From Argopecten irradians (lineage: Eukaryota; Mollusca; Bivalvia; Pectinida; Pectinidae): 64,000 nt of DNA. The position numbers were made by a program, and so were the translations under genes. Where the stretch lies: positions 14,842,318 to 14,906,317 of the forward strand of contig NC_091147.1 of NCBI RefSeq assembly GCF_041381155.1, written 5' to 3'. The notes beneath the pieces were generated by a model that was not told the origin of the DNA, made no database searches, and saw only the letters and a list, made by a program, of their open reading frames with translations. Positions 35,602-47,010 of the stretch are shown here, piece after piece (the stretch's first letter is position 1; every line of letters starts with the position of its first letter).

Positions 35602-35766
35602 TAAGCAATAAACAGTTACCAAATTGTAGTATATAGTCAATATGAATACAATTTGGGTGACAGATAAATTGAATGTCGCCCGTTAGGGCGACATGATTAT
35701 TTATCTGTCACCCAAATTGTATTCATATTGACTATATACTACAATTTGGTAACTGTTTATTGCTTA
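35602..35766. repeat. Near-perfect 165-bp palindrome (68-bp arms)
   Basis: Left arm 35602-35669 and right arm 35699-35766 are exact reverse complements over 68 bp. The 29-base centre contains a second perfect 9-bp stem (ATGTCGCCC / GGGCGACAT) around a GTTA loop. It has no coding content. It may be a fold-back element or a local inverted duplication. Confidence 0.95.
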
Positions 35767-35769
35767 TAT

Positions 35770-37290
35770 TTACATTCAACTATTTTTTGAAGAAACGTCG
35801 TTAATAATGCATTTAAATTTGCCGCTCGTCACATCGCTGACGTCAGCAGGTACAAATACCGGAACAGCGGATATTTTCCAGATATAATATAGTTCCCCAT
35901 GGTATCATAAATAAAGTAATCAAAAATGCATTTTATACCACATCAAACTTTATTTTAGCAATAATACCTAAAAAATCTACAAAATAAAATACACTTTTAT
36001 AATATTCAAACATTTTAACTCTTGATGTGACAGTTAATATCGCGCAATGTAGATACCCTTCTCTAGTAGTGATGTGGTTCCGAATCAGCCTTTGGAGAAG
36101 GACGCTGCTGAGGTGATTTTTATCTGATGATGGAATTCTATTCCGCGAGAGACAAAGTGATTTATTTAAACCACATATTTTGACGTAGGATAATGGGATT
36201 TTGAGCCACTAGAAAGGTAAGATGCAATCTTATTTAAATCTGACTTTTCTATGATAGTTTTGTAGGATATTGAGTGTGCCTGGTTTCGCTTTTATGAATC
36301 TTTATGTTTCTATCAGTCTGTCAGATATCTGTCGATATTAATCAATGAGTTCTTTGGATAAAGTTGGTTCTCATTAGTACTGTCGTCGTTTTTCTTCGGT
36401 CTAGCCTAGCTTCGGCATAATACCATGCCGAGCGCCTCCCCAAGACGTTCGCAGTGATGTAGAGTCTAGTGTACTCAGTAAGGGTTATCCCCCTTTAATC
36501 ATCAAAATTCACAACACTACAATTTAATTTCTGTTTTCGGAAGGCACGTCACTATTGCTGAGTACATTTTTATGCTGTGTAAAGCTCAAACGATGTGATT
36601 GTTCTTAAATTAAGTTGAACATTCCATCAGTTTAAGCTGAGTTTATCTCGAAATTACACGGTGTAATTCTACTTCAAACAGTCAAAAGCTTACCATGCCA
36701 GGTACACGTACCTTGAAAAACTCTCAAGCCCCATGCTGTATTTTTCCTTGTGTTTTCCAATCAAAGTAGACTAGTTTTTAATTTCCTCCAGTGTTCCGGA
36801 CACAGTAGCAGACGACGTTCTAAGACGCTGGACGATGTTTTTATGACGTTTTAATTAATTTGGTATTTGGAAAGCGTCCAAATAGTAATTACTGCAATTT
36901 TAAATGTTTTCGTCTTGATTTCCATTTTAATTTCATTATTAATGCTAACATTTTTAATTTAAAGTTTAATTATTTCGAATACAAATCCTATGTGATGATA
37001 GGCTACTAGCTTTGTTTATTGTTTACTGGCGGCCATGTTTGTTTACATTGTTTGTATTCCTACAAAGAGACCTCATCACTGTAAATTGCAGACATATGGT
37101 AATACAACACGAGTTGTGTCTCTTGTGATCATAGATTTTAACGGATATCACCGTCCAACATACTAAATTCCGCAAACTTCAGCCTATTCTGATATCATAT
37201 ATCTAAATTAAGATGTTTGAGTAGGATACCGGAATCGGCCGAGGTTTGCCGAAGGCAACATACTAGAAAATAGATAGCTGGTTGTAATTG
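35770..37290. other. Intergenic, nothing recognised
   Basis: No supported ORF, exon pattern or RNA gene seen. Confidence 0.4.
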
Positions 37291-37295
37291 TTTAA

Positions 37296-37925
37296 AGGCC
37301 CACTACCTTTCCGGAGCAAAATTTAAAGGTTTCCTAAAAACATTAATAAATATATATATATATATATATATATCGATGGCTTAAGATGAGGTTACAACAC
37401 CAAACTTATGCAAGATTTCCAGTCTAATGTACGATAACAGTGGAGATTCGTTTCGCTGTTTTGCCGTCTGGCGCAGTGAAAGTCAACTAACGCGCGGCAT
37501 TTAGGACGACGGCGGGAAACATAAAACGACCCGCGTTATGAAAATTAACATTTTATTTATTCTTATTAAACAGTTCTGAAGGTGATGATAAGTGTGCTAG
37601 TAAACGAATAGTTAATAACTTCTGCGACTCTACAAAATTATTGATCTCGTTTTACATTCCTATTTTAAAAATTAAAAACCGTTTATACTCAACTAACTGC
37701 TTATATTACAGTTCCATCATGTTGCGTTAAAGGCCCACTACCTTTCCGGAACGGCTTTTAATTTTTAAAATGGGAATGTAAAACAAGATCGATAATTTTG
37801 TAGAGTCCTAAAAATTATTAACTTACCTTTAATACTACATTTATCATCACCTTCTGAACGATTTGATTAAAATAAATAAAATGTTTATTTTCATAACGCG
37901 TAAACACCTGTGTAATGTGTCCATT
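37296..37925. mobile_element. Inverted-repeat element (AGGCCCACTACCTTTCCGGA family)
   Basis: The left part (37296-37690) and the right part are partly inverted copies: TGATCTCGTTTTACATTCC at 37640 pairs with GGAATGTAAAACAAGATCGA at 37770, and CTGAAGGTGATGATAA pairs with TTATCATCACCTTCTGAA. AAGGCCCACTACCTTTCCGG occurs at about 37296 and 37730. A second copy of the left part is at 55216-55500. It contains a (TA)12-like run at 37350-37372. Confidence 0.7.
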
Positions 37926-37978
37926 CGGCAAGTAATCAGTACAGGGAATTATTGTTTTTTTTTATATAACAATAACAA

Positions 37979-39796
37979 TTAAAGAGACAATTCACTCAGG
38001 CTAATTCTTTTACATAATCAAGAAGCAAATATGGCATAAATGTATTTAGTGTTTCCCACAGCCCCGATTAGCATGGCGCCGCGCCGTGCCCTTTTTACCT
38101 GACGCCATGCCCCTATGACATAACGCCGTGCCCTGTTTGTCCCCAGTACACTTCTACTAAACTACCAAAATACCAGGTAGTGGCTTGATAATTAAGTAAA
38201 CAAAAGAAGTGTGACCACTCCCTGACCCCCTGACCAACACCCCAGTGGCCCTAATTAGCAGCCTTGGGCTATTTCCACCTTGGCTTGTGGTGTCACATTC
38301 AGGTCTGTGTATTACGTAAGCTGAAGTCAAGCAGCCGATCGGCAGCCTAGAAAACAATCAGCTGGCCTTTCAATAAGTTTTATGACTACAGCTAGTGAGC
38401 ATTACTTCAAAAACAAATACTGCTTACAACTGTAAATGATTTACTCACGTTTTTAATGTTAAATAGGCCTATCTATATAGGATGGATGTCATAAGATTTG
38501 CAATCGTAATGGCCGCCATTTTGGGTGTATTGTAATAGTAGATCCGGAGGTATTGAATTTCAGGATTTTACTAATATTAACGTTTTTACAAATGAAAACG
38601 GTATTATTTTTTTTTAGAATTTCGGTGTGAATTTATTTTTAGAAAAGATACCTTAATAATAATAAAATTATTAATAGCAAAGTAATTAAAATAAATCAAA
38701 TTAAAAAGAAATAAACTTTTTTCTCTATCAGATTAAATTGAAATATTTTGCATACTACTCTAACGCTTATCTGTATTTTCTTAATTTAGTGCTTGTAAAT
38801 TTAGAACATTATTTTAATTAATTGTCCATTATTATGAAACATGTTATCTTATTCAAATCAATACAGTATTTTTAATATTTAAATAAAGATATATATTAAA
38901 ATAAAGGTAATTGGATTGAAATAAAGGAATACATTTTGAGTTTTCCCATTATTTTAATTAATATAAATGAAATTTAGATATTTATTGTGAATCAATTATA
39001 GTCATGATCATATGATCTGCAGATTACAATTTTCAAAATCATTTTTTTCACTCAGAATAATTAAATAGATGTCCTGATATTACTTAGCAATACAGAGAGT
39101 TTAAAGCATTTAAATGATATTAAGCTGAACCAGAATTAAATAAACAACAAGATAGTTTTAAAGATTTCCCCTTGTATTGGAAGTTGTCGATATAACCTTT
39201 GTGCCCTCTGATGGTTATTTATCGCGGTCAAGGTGCCCTTTTCAAAACCCAGCACCATGCCCTTTTTTTTCCTGTGGGAAACACTAGTATTGTTCTACAT
39301 TTCTTATGAAACATATAACACAAATTATTGACAAATTCCACGTCATTGTTTAGTATTTTAATTGATACCGTTGTAATGACAAATCGTTGATCAATACGAT
39401 TAAGCAGGTACATTATGTACGCTGTACCCATACCCGAGCCAAAGTCACGCACGTTAAACAAACGAACTACATAACAACTGAGGAAGCGATAAAATGATTT
39501 TTTTTTGCAAGACAATTCACCTTATAAGGTAAACACACTACTGTCAGAGCGATTTGAGCAGGTCTAGACAAAAGTTGCATTACTCTACGGGCAAGGGACA
39601 GGGTTCGGCATACAAGATGTTCGACCACAACATGTAATGGCGGACAGCGAGCGAGTTTGAACATTTCACACGCATTTCACAACCATGGGCTTTTCTGGCA
39701 TATCACAGAAAAAAGACTGATCTTTTCCATTAGAACTGGTTTGTTTCCGATATATGTACACATTTAATGTTCTCTTAGACTGAATTGTCCCTTTAA
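37979..39796. mobile_element. TTAA-flanked TIR element, split by a later insertion
   Basis: Termini TTAAAGAGACAATTCACTCA and (reverse) TTAAAGGGACAATTCAGT form TIRs flanked by TTAA. The sequence is near-identical to the uninterrupted copy at 44559-45136, apart from the 1,240-bp element at 38047-39286 and its duplicated GTATT. TTAA targets are typical of piggyBac-like elements; no transposase is present. Confidence 0.8.
38047..39286. mobile_element. Non-autonomous hAT-like DNA transposon, 1,240 bp
   Basis: Perfect 15-bp TIRs (TAGTGTTTCCCACAG at 38047 and its complement ending 39286) and 5-bp direct repeats GTATT at 38042-38046 and 39287-39291. The empty site exists at 44.6 kb (AATGTATTATTCTAC). 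Subterminal GCCGTGCCC / GGTGCCC / CATGCCC motifs recur near both ends. The TAGTGTTTCCC terminus resembles hAT families, though classical hAT duplications are 8 bp. No transposase ORF. Confidence 0.85.
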
Positions 39797-41960
39797 ATTT
39801 TACCGTTGATCAGATAGTATTCGTCTTCGTCACTGAAATCAGTTCAATACTTTCACATGTATATAATACCAACAGTTGGTAGGTAGCAGTATATCAGTTT
39901 TATTCACATTAGAAAGCTCAAATTTTGTTATAAAATAAATCCAAACGTTTAGTAAAAAAGGACGTCGGTAAATGTAGGTACCGAAAAGTCGGCTAAAATG
40001 TAGTTCCTCCCTACATCATTAATAACATGTGGATATGAAATGATTAAAGTAATCGAATGTTTTATTGATATTAAAGAACCGTTGTATTAATTTGTTACGT
40101 CTGATTTGTTAAAGTTGCCCTGCATACATATTCACATTCCGGTGTCCCGCAAAAAAAAAAAACGCTGAAAAAAACCCAAATAAAAACAGGATATTATACA
40201 TTGTATTTCGAAAAATGTATTCGAAGTATTTTTGCAACGGTACCACTCGAATCCTTTATACTGATTAAAGTTCTGGAATTGAACCGGATTGAACCACGTG
40301 CAGTCTATTTAATAATTTGTATCCGATTTGGCATGTGTCTTGTAGTATTTGCATTGTGTATAATACAAAAAGTATTTCTGAATAACTTCATGGAGGTAAT
40401 TACGTAATCCATAACCAGTCTGTGTACACTACCCCCTTGTACTACTATATTTACTGTCGTGTTTTCGCCATAATAGATTATTGCCGTTTGATTTAATAAA
40501 AACCGTCGGTCTGTCTGTGAAATCGAATCGCTTTTAAAAAGTTGCTTAACTATCCGGTAGAAAACGATTTGACAACTTTATCCGAAAGAGTTCGTCGCTA
40601 CTTTCATGGATTCCGGTTGACTGCTACATTGGCTATAATAATAGTCTGCAACATCCCAGTTAAAGTGAAAACTAAACTTCGCCTGAACTTGAACATTTTA
40701 GAATCAAAAATATGTTCGACAAGTTGATAGGATGGAATGTGTGCATAGCAACTGAATAACATTCTGATTTCCTCTAAACTTCATATATATCATTTCATTC
40801 GCTGAGGGAATTTTCGTGAGAGTTGAGTTTATATATCTTTGCGAATATTTGATATCAGTATGCTTGATTTGATGAATTAGTCTGACATCTCTCTAACTTA
40901 AGAAAATCGTTACATTTTACACGATTTCAATTGAGAATGCGGATAAATTTTGATTTTATGAAACGACTTTAAATGCACTTTGTGAAAGACAATTCTCGAA
41001 AAAGAGTTAATTGGAGTTTTGCCTGTATAGATGCACTTTTCGAATTCGTTCTGCAGTGGATTTTAAAACAACCACACTAATAGGTAACCTCTGTTTGAAA
41101 ACAGTATCGCAAGGAAAGGAACGTCAGAACTGATAAAGTTAAGAAGATCATTTGGTGAATTTTGCATTTGAACTAAATTCCTTAGATGAGATCAAACATT
41201 AGGAAGAAGTTTGTGTAAATGTACGTGGGAGGAATTCGCTTTATTCAACTCCGTCTCTTTAAAAGAATCTCAACCATAATTTATATGTGAACAGATCCCT
41301 TTGGAAGATCGTATCTTTCATACGGAAGCCGCTATTCTGAAAAAGACGATTGGATCTATTTAATGTGTGAACACCAGCTGAAAACATTTGATTGAACTTG
41401 AGTTTAGAAATCCTACACCATATAGAAGGTTTATTTCTCAGTGTTTATTTCAACAACATTAAGATTTCTTATCACCAGACTCAAGCTGTAAGATGCCTAT
41501 ATAGACTGATTTGTTATTGAACAGAAAAATATTATGTGACCACGACAACAGTTCTTGAAATAATAGAAAAAAAAATCTAGAGAAAAATGGCTTTACAAAA
41601 ATTTAACATAAACATTTGAAGTCATTTGATATATCAATTTAGATAATATTTTATTCATTGAAAGTAAGTGAGTACAAATATAATACATTATTAAGTGAAT
41701 GGTATTTAGTAACAAGCTAATAACTTATGTAAAATCATTTCCTTATTTGATATGTTATGAAGACAATATAGATTACAGTAGTCGCACATATATAGTGAGT
41801 AGTTGAACCTATTTGAATACAAGTAAGGATTTACCATTTCTAATCCAATTAATTCATTATATGTGTTTGATTTTGTACGGAAGTTCAACGTTAAATTTAA
41901 AGTATTGCCACATTTATAAAATATAAACTGATTTTCACAGTAATAGGTTCTGCAAGTAAG
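39797..41960. other. Intergenic region upstream of the membrane-protein ORF
   Basis: AT-rich, no supported gene. ORFs of 60-68 codons here lack any recognisable domain. Confidence 0.4.
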
Positions 41961-42905
41961 ATGAATGAGAGTATTAAGGGCATCTCAAAATTTTCAAAAC
42001 TATTACAGCAAAACTATGTTTCGGATATTCCAAGTAAAAAGCTAGATTTAAAGGCGGAATGGAAGGCCTTGGGGATATTTATCTCCGCTACTATAGTTAT
42101 CATCGTATGTTCCTCCATTGCGTTTGTGTTTGAGATAATTTATTCATTGTTACTTCTCTGTTGGTCTTTGTCGATGCTCATGATCATAGGGAAACCAGAT
42201 CCCAATAATCCTCAGTTACCTGTTGTTTTTTATCTTACCTTGCGTATTGTATACAGCACGTTGTTTCACAACGTTTGGTCCAACAATTTTATCGTTGCTG
42301 TCCTCCTCGACATATTGATTTATCCAGTAATTGATATTATCATATTTGCTATCCTACAAATATCACATATTCTGATAGTTCCTTTAATTTTATTTATTGT
42401 GTTTTCAGCCATTATCTTTGTTATCTTTCTCTTCACCTTCGCGTTTTGGCGTACGAAGCAATTGCAACAGCCTGATCGTGGTTGTTGTATGAAATTAAAT
42501 AATTTAATTTTTTTCAGTAAAATAGTGTCATTTATTTTGTCAATTATCTTATTGGCAAATCAGATAATGTTTGGAGAACTTATCGGAATGACGGGTGCAC
42601 TCACTGCATCTTTTGTCTATACATCTCTCAATATATTTTTTTCCTGTCTGTACTTTATGGCGCGGGGTTATCAGCATTGCTCAAAAGACCAATCTAGAGT
42701 TGACCCTTCTGATTCAGAGCATCAGAGAGTAAGTACAATTCAGATACGGACTGGTTCCTCAGCCCCACCATTACCATCTCATTCGCCTGGCTCACCAGCG
42801 ACAAGGCTTAAGTTACCTCCTTTATCGTTCAATCCGCCATCTACTAATACACCACACAAACAAAAAACAAGCAACAAAAACAAAAAACAACAACAAAAAT
42901 TCTAG
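41961..42905 (+). CDS. Unrecognised multi-pass membrane protein, single exon, 314 codons
   Basis: I do not recognise the family. The ORF has a polar N-terminus (residues 1-35), then clear hydrophobic segments at about 36-58, 59-77, 87-104, 110-128, 130-165 (long, probably two passes), 185-207 and 212-236, so six or more transmembrane helices. It closes with a hydrophilic Ser/Pro-rich tail (241-300: SAPPLPSHSPGSP) and a Lys/Gln-rich end encoded by a (CAAA)-type low-complexity stretch. The absence of introns could mean a retrocopy or a lineage-specific gene. The start is the first in-frame ATG. I see no nearby exon with matching splice sites. It could also be a long exon of a larger gene. Confidence 0.6.
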   Translation: MNESIKGISKFSKLLQQNYVSDIPSKKLDLKAEWKALGIFISATIVIIVCSSIAFVFEIIYSLLLLCWSLSMLMIIGKPDPNNPQLPVVFYLTLRIVYSTLFHNVWSNNFIVAVLLDILIYPVIDIIIFAILQISHILIVPLILFIVFSAIIFVIFLFTFAFWRTKQLQQPDRGCCMKLNNLIFFSKIVSFILSIILLANQIMFGELIGMTGALTASFVYTSLNIFFSCLYFMARGYQHCSKDQSRVDPSDSEHQRVSTIQIRTGSSAPPLPSHSPGSPATRLKLPPLSFNPPSTNTPHKQKTSNKNKKQQQKF

Positions 42906-43955
42906 CCAAAGCGTATTGTAATTTTAATCTACATATGAACATATTATTGCAACCGTTTTTACAAAAAGGAAACGAACATCGATTTGTTTCGTTACACAAC
43001 ACATATGTAATATATCTACCCCTTTCTCACATTCGACTTTGTAAAGTCTGATTGCGTAATACATTAGCGTATTAGCCTAGCAACCAGAGTGACCATAATT
43101 ACCAGTTTGATTCTGTGTAAAACCAGATCAGAGAAGTAAATTTAAGGACTGATATCCATTTTGACAACGTATAGGGTAGTATGAACTCAATTGGCAGTGA
43201 CCAAATTTTCATTTATGAAACAATAACGTGATTCATAGAATATGTTACAGTACAGTTATTTCAGACATGGATGTCCATAAAATGTGATTAGTATATATCT
43301 ATAGGTGCAGTTCACTACATGCAGTTCATATACTAAATATAACAAGTTTCTGCAATTTTAGTAACGACATCTGGACATTAATCAATAATTTACAGGAATG
43401 TCTCCTTTATTCAGCGAGTATTGATTGCAAAGAATTCACACTGAAAATAAAATGTCCTATATTTACATGCTCAAAATTCATCTCTGACGCAGTTTCATTG
43501 TTGAAATACATGTTTTACTACCACAATACATTTTTATGTGATCGAATGTATCTTGGATATAAACAGTATATCATTGTTTGTAGTGATGTAATTAATGACG
43601 CCATAATGCTTCATTATGAATTTCCTAGCAGTACATTCTTTTATTCCAACAAATGGTGGTTCATACTGTCTTGATTATTGTTCATGAAGAAGTTCTAACA
43701 GTTTAAAGTCAGGACGTGTTTCCAGAAACACCCTGTACTACCGTCTACGTAGGCAAAATGAAGATCATTTAAGTTATATGTGCTATAACTGGACGATAAT
43801 TTTAGCTGGTTATTTTTTCTTCAGTAATCTTTTGACAACCATCATGGTTTTTTTTAATTTAGCTGCGAAAATCATTCAAAGTATGTATAATGCTGTACAA
43901 TTATTTGCAACAACACAGATTTTATACTCTGTTACTTATACATTTTGTAGTTCTT
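42906..43955. other. Downstream spacer, nothing recognised
   Basis: AT-rich; an AATAAA-like site at about 43447 could serve the upstream ORF. No gene seen. Confidence 0.35.
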
Positions 43956-43959
43956 GTTT

Positions 43960-44190
43960 TTATGCTATATGCATGTTTAGATGAAAACATATCTGTTAAA
44001 AGAAGTTACTTTATAATTACTAATATCGATCACTGTAAAAATGTAAAATGAATTGGTAGATCACAACTTGGCTTCTTTGTTTGACCACGTATACTCATTT
44101 TTACTGCATTGTAGACGTCTGTAATGTGTTTCAGCAGTACTGTCAAAATGCATTCTGAGCTCTTATTTGACGACTTTGTATAATTAACAC
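43960..44190 (+). mobile_element. Dispersed non-coding repeat, family copy 2
   Basis: Carries ATGCATGTTTAGATGAAAAC, TTACTTTATAATTACTAAT, TGTAAAAATGTAAAATG, TTTGTTTGACCACGTATAC, ACTGCATTGTAGACGT and GCAGTACTGTC in family order (see 14795-15015). Confidence 0.7.
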
Positions 44191-44558
44191 ATATTCTTTG
44201 TAAATATTATATTTCTAAAAATAGTGGTATTTTTTGGTAATGATAATACATTAAAAGTTCATCTTATTTCATCAGTATGAAATTTACGGCACGTTAACTT
44301 TAAATATTTATATTTTCACTTCTCTTCGCCATATCGAAACTAGTTAACTCCATTCAAATCATTTCGCAATAAAAGAAAATTAGGTTAGATGCTTTTATTT
44401 TGATGACTTCAGATAACAATGTGTAAGTAAACCACATTCGAATACATAGATGACTTAGTTTTAACTGTTTATTTTGTTTGGTGTTTTTATTTAGATTTAA
44501 ATGGACTTTTTAAACATAATTTTTGTTTGTAATATTGTAATAAAGTCCTTATAATATA

Positions 44559-45136
44559 TTAAAGAGACAATTCACTCAGGCTAATTCTTTTACATAACCA
44601 AGAAGCAAATATGGCATAAATGTATTATTCTACATTTCTTATGAAACATATAACACAAATTATTGACAAATTCCACGTCATTGTCTAGTATTTTAATTGA
44701 TACCGTTGTAATGACAAATCGTTGATCAATACGATTAAGCAGGTACATTATGTACGCTGTACCCATACCCGAGCCAAAGTCACGCACGTTAAACAAACGA
44801 ACTACATAACCACTGAGGAGGCCATAAAATGATTTTTTAGGCAAGACAATTCACTTAATAAGGTAAACACACTACTCTCAGAGCGATTTGAACAGGTCTA
44901 GACAAAAGTTGCATTACTCTACGGGCAAGGGACAGGGTTCGGCATACAAGATGTTCGACTGGACAACATGTAATGGCGGACAGCGAGCGAGTTTGAACAT
45001 TTCACACGCATTTCACAACCATGGGCTTTTCAGGCATATCACAGTAAAACCGACTGATCTAATTTCCATTAGAACTGGTTTGTTTCCGATATATGTACAC
45101 ATTTTAATGTTCTCTTACACTGAATTGTCCCTTTAA
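44559..45136. mobile_element. TTAA-flanked TIR element, intact copy (578 bp)
   Basis: Uninterrupted copy of the element at 37979-39796, with TTAA on each side and about 18-bp TIRs (AGAGACAATTCACT / AGGGACAATTCAGT). Non-coding; the 84- and 82-codon ORFs in it are shadows. Confidence 0.8.
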
Positions 45137-45336
45137 ATCCCCGGTAATATATACGGATAGTTTCGAAGATCACTCACTATCACTTAGATCCTCCCATATT
45201 TAATAATATTTTGACCACTAACTAATTTAGTAATGTGGAATGAATCAAAGGATCCTCTCGGTTTTTTAAAATACCTTTTGTCGTGTTTTATGTAATTATA
45301 TTGTTACACAATCTGTGGAAAGTGTATATAATATGT

Positions 45337-45485
45337 GTGACGTTTCGAAGGCCTAGTACGATGTTTGCACTGTCACCTTCATCAGACATTTCTAGTGTAA
45401 CGTTTCGAAGGCATAGTATGATGTGTACACTGTCACCTTCATCAGACATTTCTAGTGTAACGTTTCGAAGGCCTAGTACGATGTT
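45337..45485. repeat. 60-bp tandem repeat, 2.4 copies
   Basis: CGTTTCGAAGGC starts at 45341, 45401 and 45461, exactly 60 bp apart, with TGTCACCTTCATCAGACATT in the first two. Confidence 0.9.
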
Positions 45486-45549
45486 TTACTTGTTTCACCC
45501 ATCTGAATTCTTTTTATTTATTTATTTATTTTTTTATTCTTATTTATTT

Positions 45550-45935
45550 TAATTTTATCTGTATATGTAATTATGTTCCGGCAATGATCACGGTGTGGTC
45601 ATGATGAAATAACTGTACATTGGCGAGCGAGTTTTTTTTTACTTTTATATTTTATTTATTCATCTTCAGATTTTTTAATCATTTATTTTCATTTTTATTT
45701 ATAGGGATTTTATCTGTATAAGTAGTTATCTTTTGGGTAATGACCATGTGTCACAATGAAATGATTATAGAATGGGGGGCGAGATTTTACCTGTTTTATT
45801 CACTTGATTTATTTTTTTATTCATTTTCATTATTTGTTGTTATCTGTATATATGTAGCTATTTTAATGGGAAATGAATGATCACGTGGTCATAATGAAAT
45901 GATTATAAATTGACGACTGAGTTAAAACACAGAAT
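45550..45935. repeat. Diverged ~145-bp tandem repeats (3 copies)
   Basis: TTTATCTGTATA, GTAGTTAT, ATGATCACGTGGTCATAATG or variants, and GGCGAGCGAG recur at about 45555, 45709 and 45838, with T-rich spacers. Confidence 0.6.
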
Positions 45936-46017
45936 GTTTACCTTTTGTTTTATATATTTTTGTTATCTTTATTTTGTTTATTCATATACATTTTATCTGT
46001 ATATATATTCCATCTTT

Positions 46018-46190
46018 GCATATTACAGAGTTACCTCCCTTGCGTGTAGATATCTATTGTGACGTTATTATTTGTGGGCTCAATTCACGTCGTTTCTCCC
46101 GAAAAGTATGACGTTACGCTCGCAAACACATGACGTCACAATCAATACCTATTCGCATGGGCAGATAACTCTGTAATATGCAAATACAGA
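46018..46190. mobile_element. Palindromic MITE with ATTACAGAGTTA ends
   Basis: Left end ATTACAGAGTTACCTCCCTT and right end (reverse) ATTACAGAGTTATCTGCCCA. The interior is also inverted (TCTATTGTGACGTTAT versus TTGATTGTGACGTCAT), so the whole element folds on itself. A related copy is at 58090-58250. Confidence 0.75.
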
Positions 46191-46497
46191 ATATAGCTAC
46201 TTTACTGTCTTCGTTCTTATTTGTTGTTACGACAATTCATATAGATGTTCAGATATATCTGTTAAGAAATAATATCATTCCTTTGCCGTGTACTTGTGTA
46301 GTAAAATTGTCCTCTAGTGCGAAGCAAGATGGACAAGGATGATATTTATTATTATTATATATTGTGTTGTTTTTAATATACATTATGTGCCATAAATAAT
46401 AAAAAAAAAAACTTTTTTTCACATGTTAGTCTTTTTTCATTAATCTATTGGAACCATAACGTGCGATGAATTAAGCTATGAAAACCATTCATTTGTT

Positions 46498-46708
46498 TGA
46501 TTAGTTTAACGTCCTATTAACAGCCAGGGTCATTTAAGGACGTGCCAGGTTTGTTGGTGGAGGAAAGCCGGAGTACCCGAAGAAAAACCACCGATCAGCG
46601 GTCAGTACCTGGCAACTGCCCCACATGGGATTCGAACTCGCGACCCAGAGATGGAGGGCATGTGGTAATATGTCGGTACATCTTAACCACTCGGCCACCG
46701 CGGCCCCC
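46498..46708 (-). mobile_element. tRNA-derived SINE
   Basis: Read on the minus strand: GGGGCCGCGGTGGCCGAGTG (A box within), then GGGTCGCGAGTTCGAATCCC (B box GTTCGAATCC), a tRNA-like head about 90 bp long, then CCGGCTTTCCTCCACCAACA and TTAAATGACCCTGGCTGTTA, the core shared with several bivalve SINEs. The presence of body and core shows it is a SINE and not a functional tRNA gene. Confidence 0.8.
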
Positions 46709-46799
46709 AAAAAACACTCAAACACTCAAAAAAAAACACAAGAAAACCATTCAAACGGACAGACAACCATGTATGATGCCTTAAAACATTATAAACAAC

Positions 46800-47010
46800 A
46801 CAAGTATTTATGCATTGTAAAATTCTTTTTATGCCTTATGTTTAGATGAAAAAAATACCTGCATCACTGATAAAATGTGAAATAAAAGTGTCGACCACAT
46901 CTTACCATCGTGGCATCACGGTCTGTTTTACTGTACTGTAGACGTAAATATAGTGAATTTCGGCAGTACTGCCAAATTCATTTGTAGCTCTTATTGGTAA
47001 TTATCGTGAT
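46800..47010 (+). mobile_element. Dispersed non-coding repeat, family copy 3
   Basis: Contains TATGTTTAGATGAAAAAAAT, TGATAAAATGTGAAATAAA, ACTGTACTGTAGACGTAAAT, GGCAGTACTGCC and TAGCTCTTATTGG in family order (see 14795-15015). Confidence 0.65.

Noticed and set aside
39228-39664. Minus ORFs shared with 44590-44844
   Set aside because: They are conserved only because both are copies of the same TTAA-flanked non-coding element.
46498-46708. tRNA gene suggested by A and B boxes
   Set aside because: The tRNA-like head has an over-long central part and poor arm pairing, and continues into a SINE body and core.
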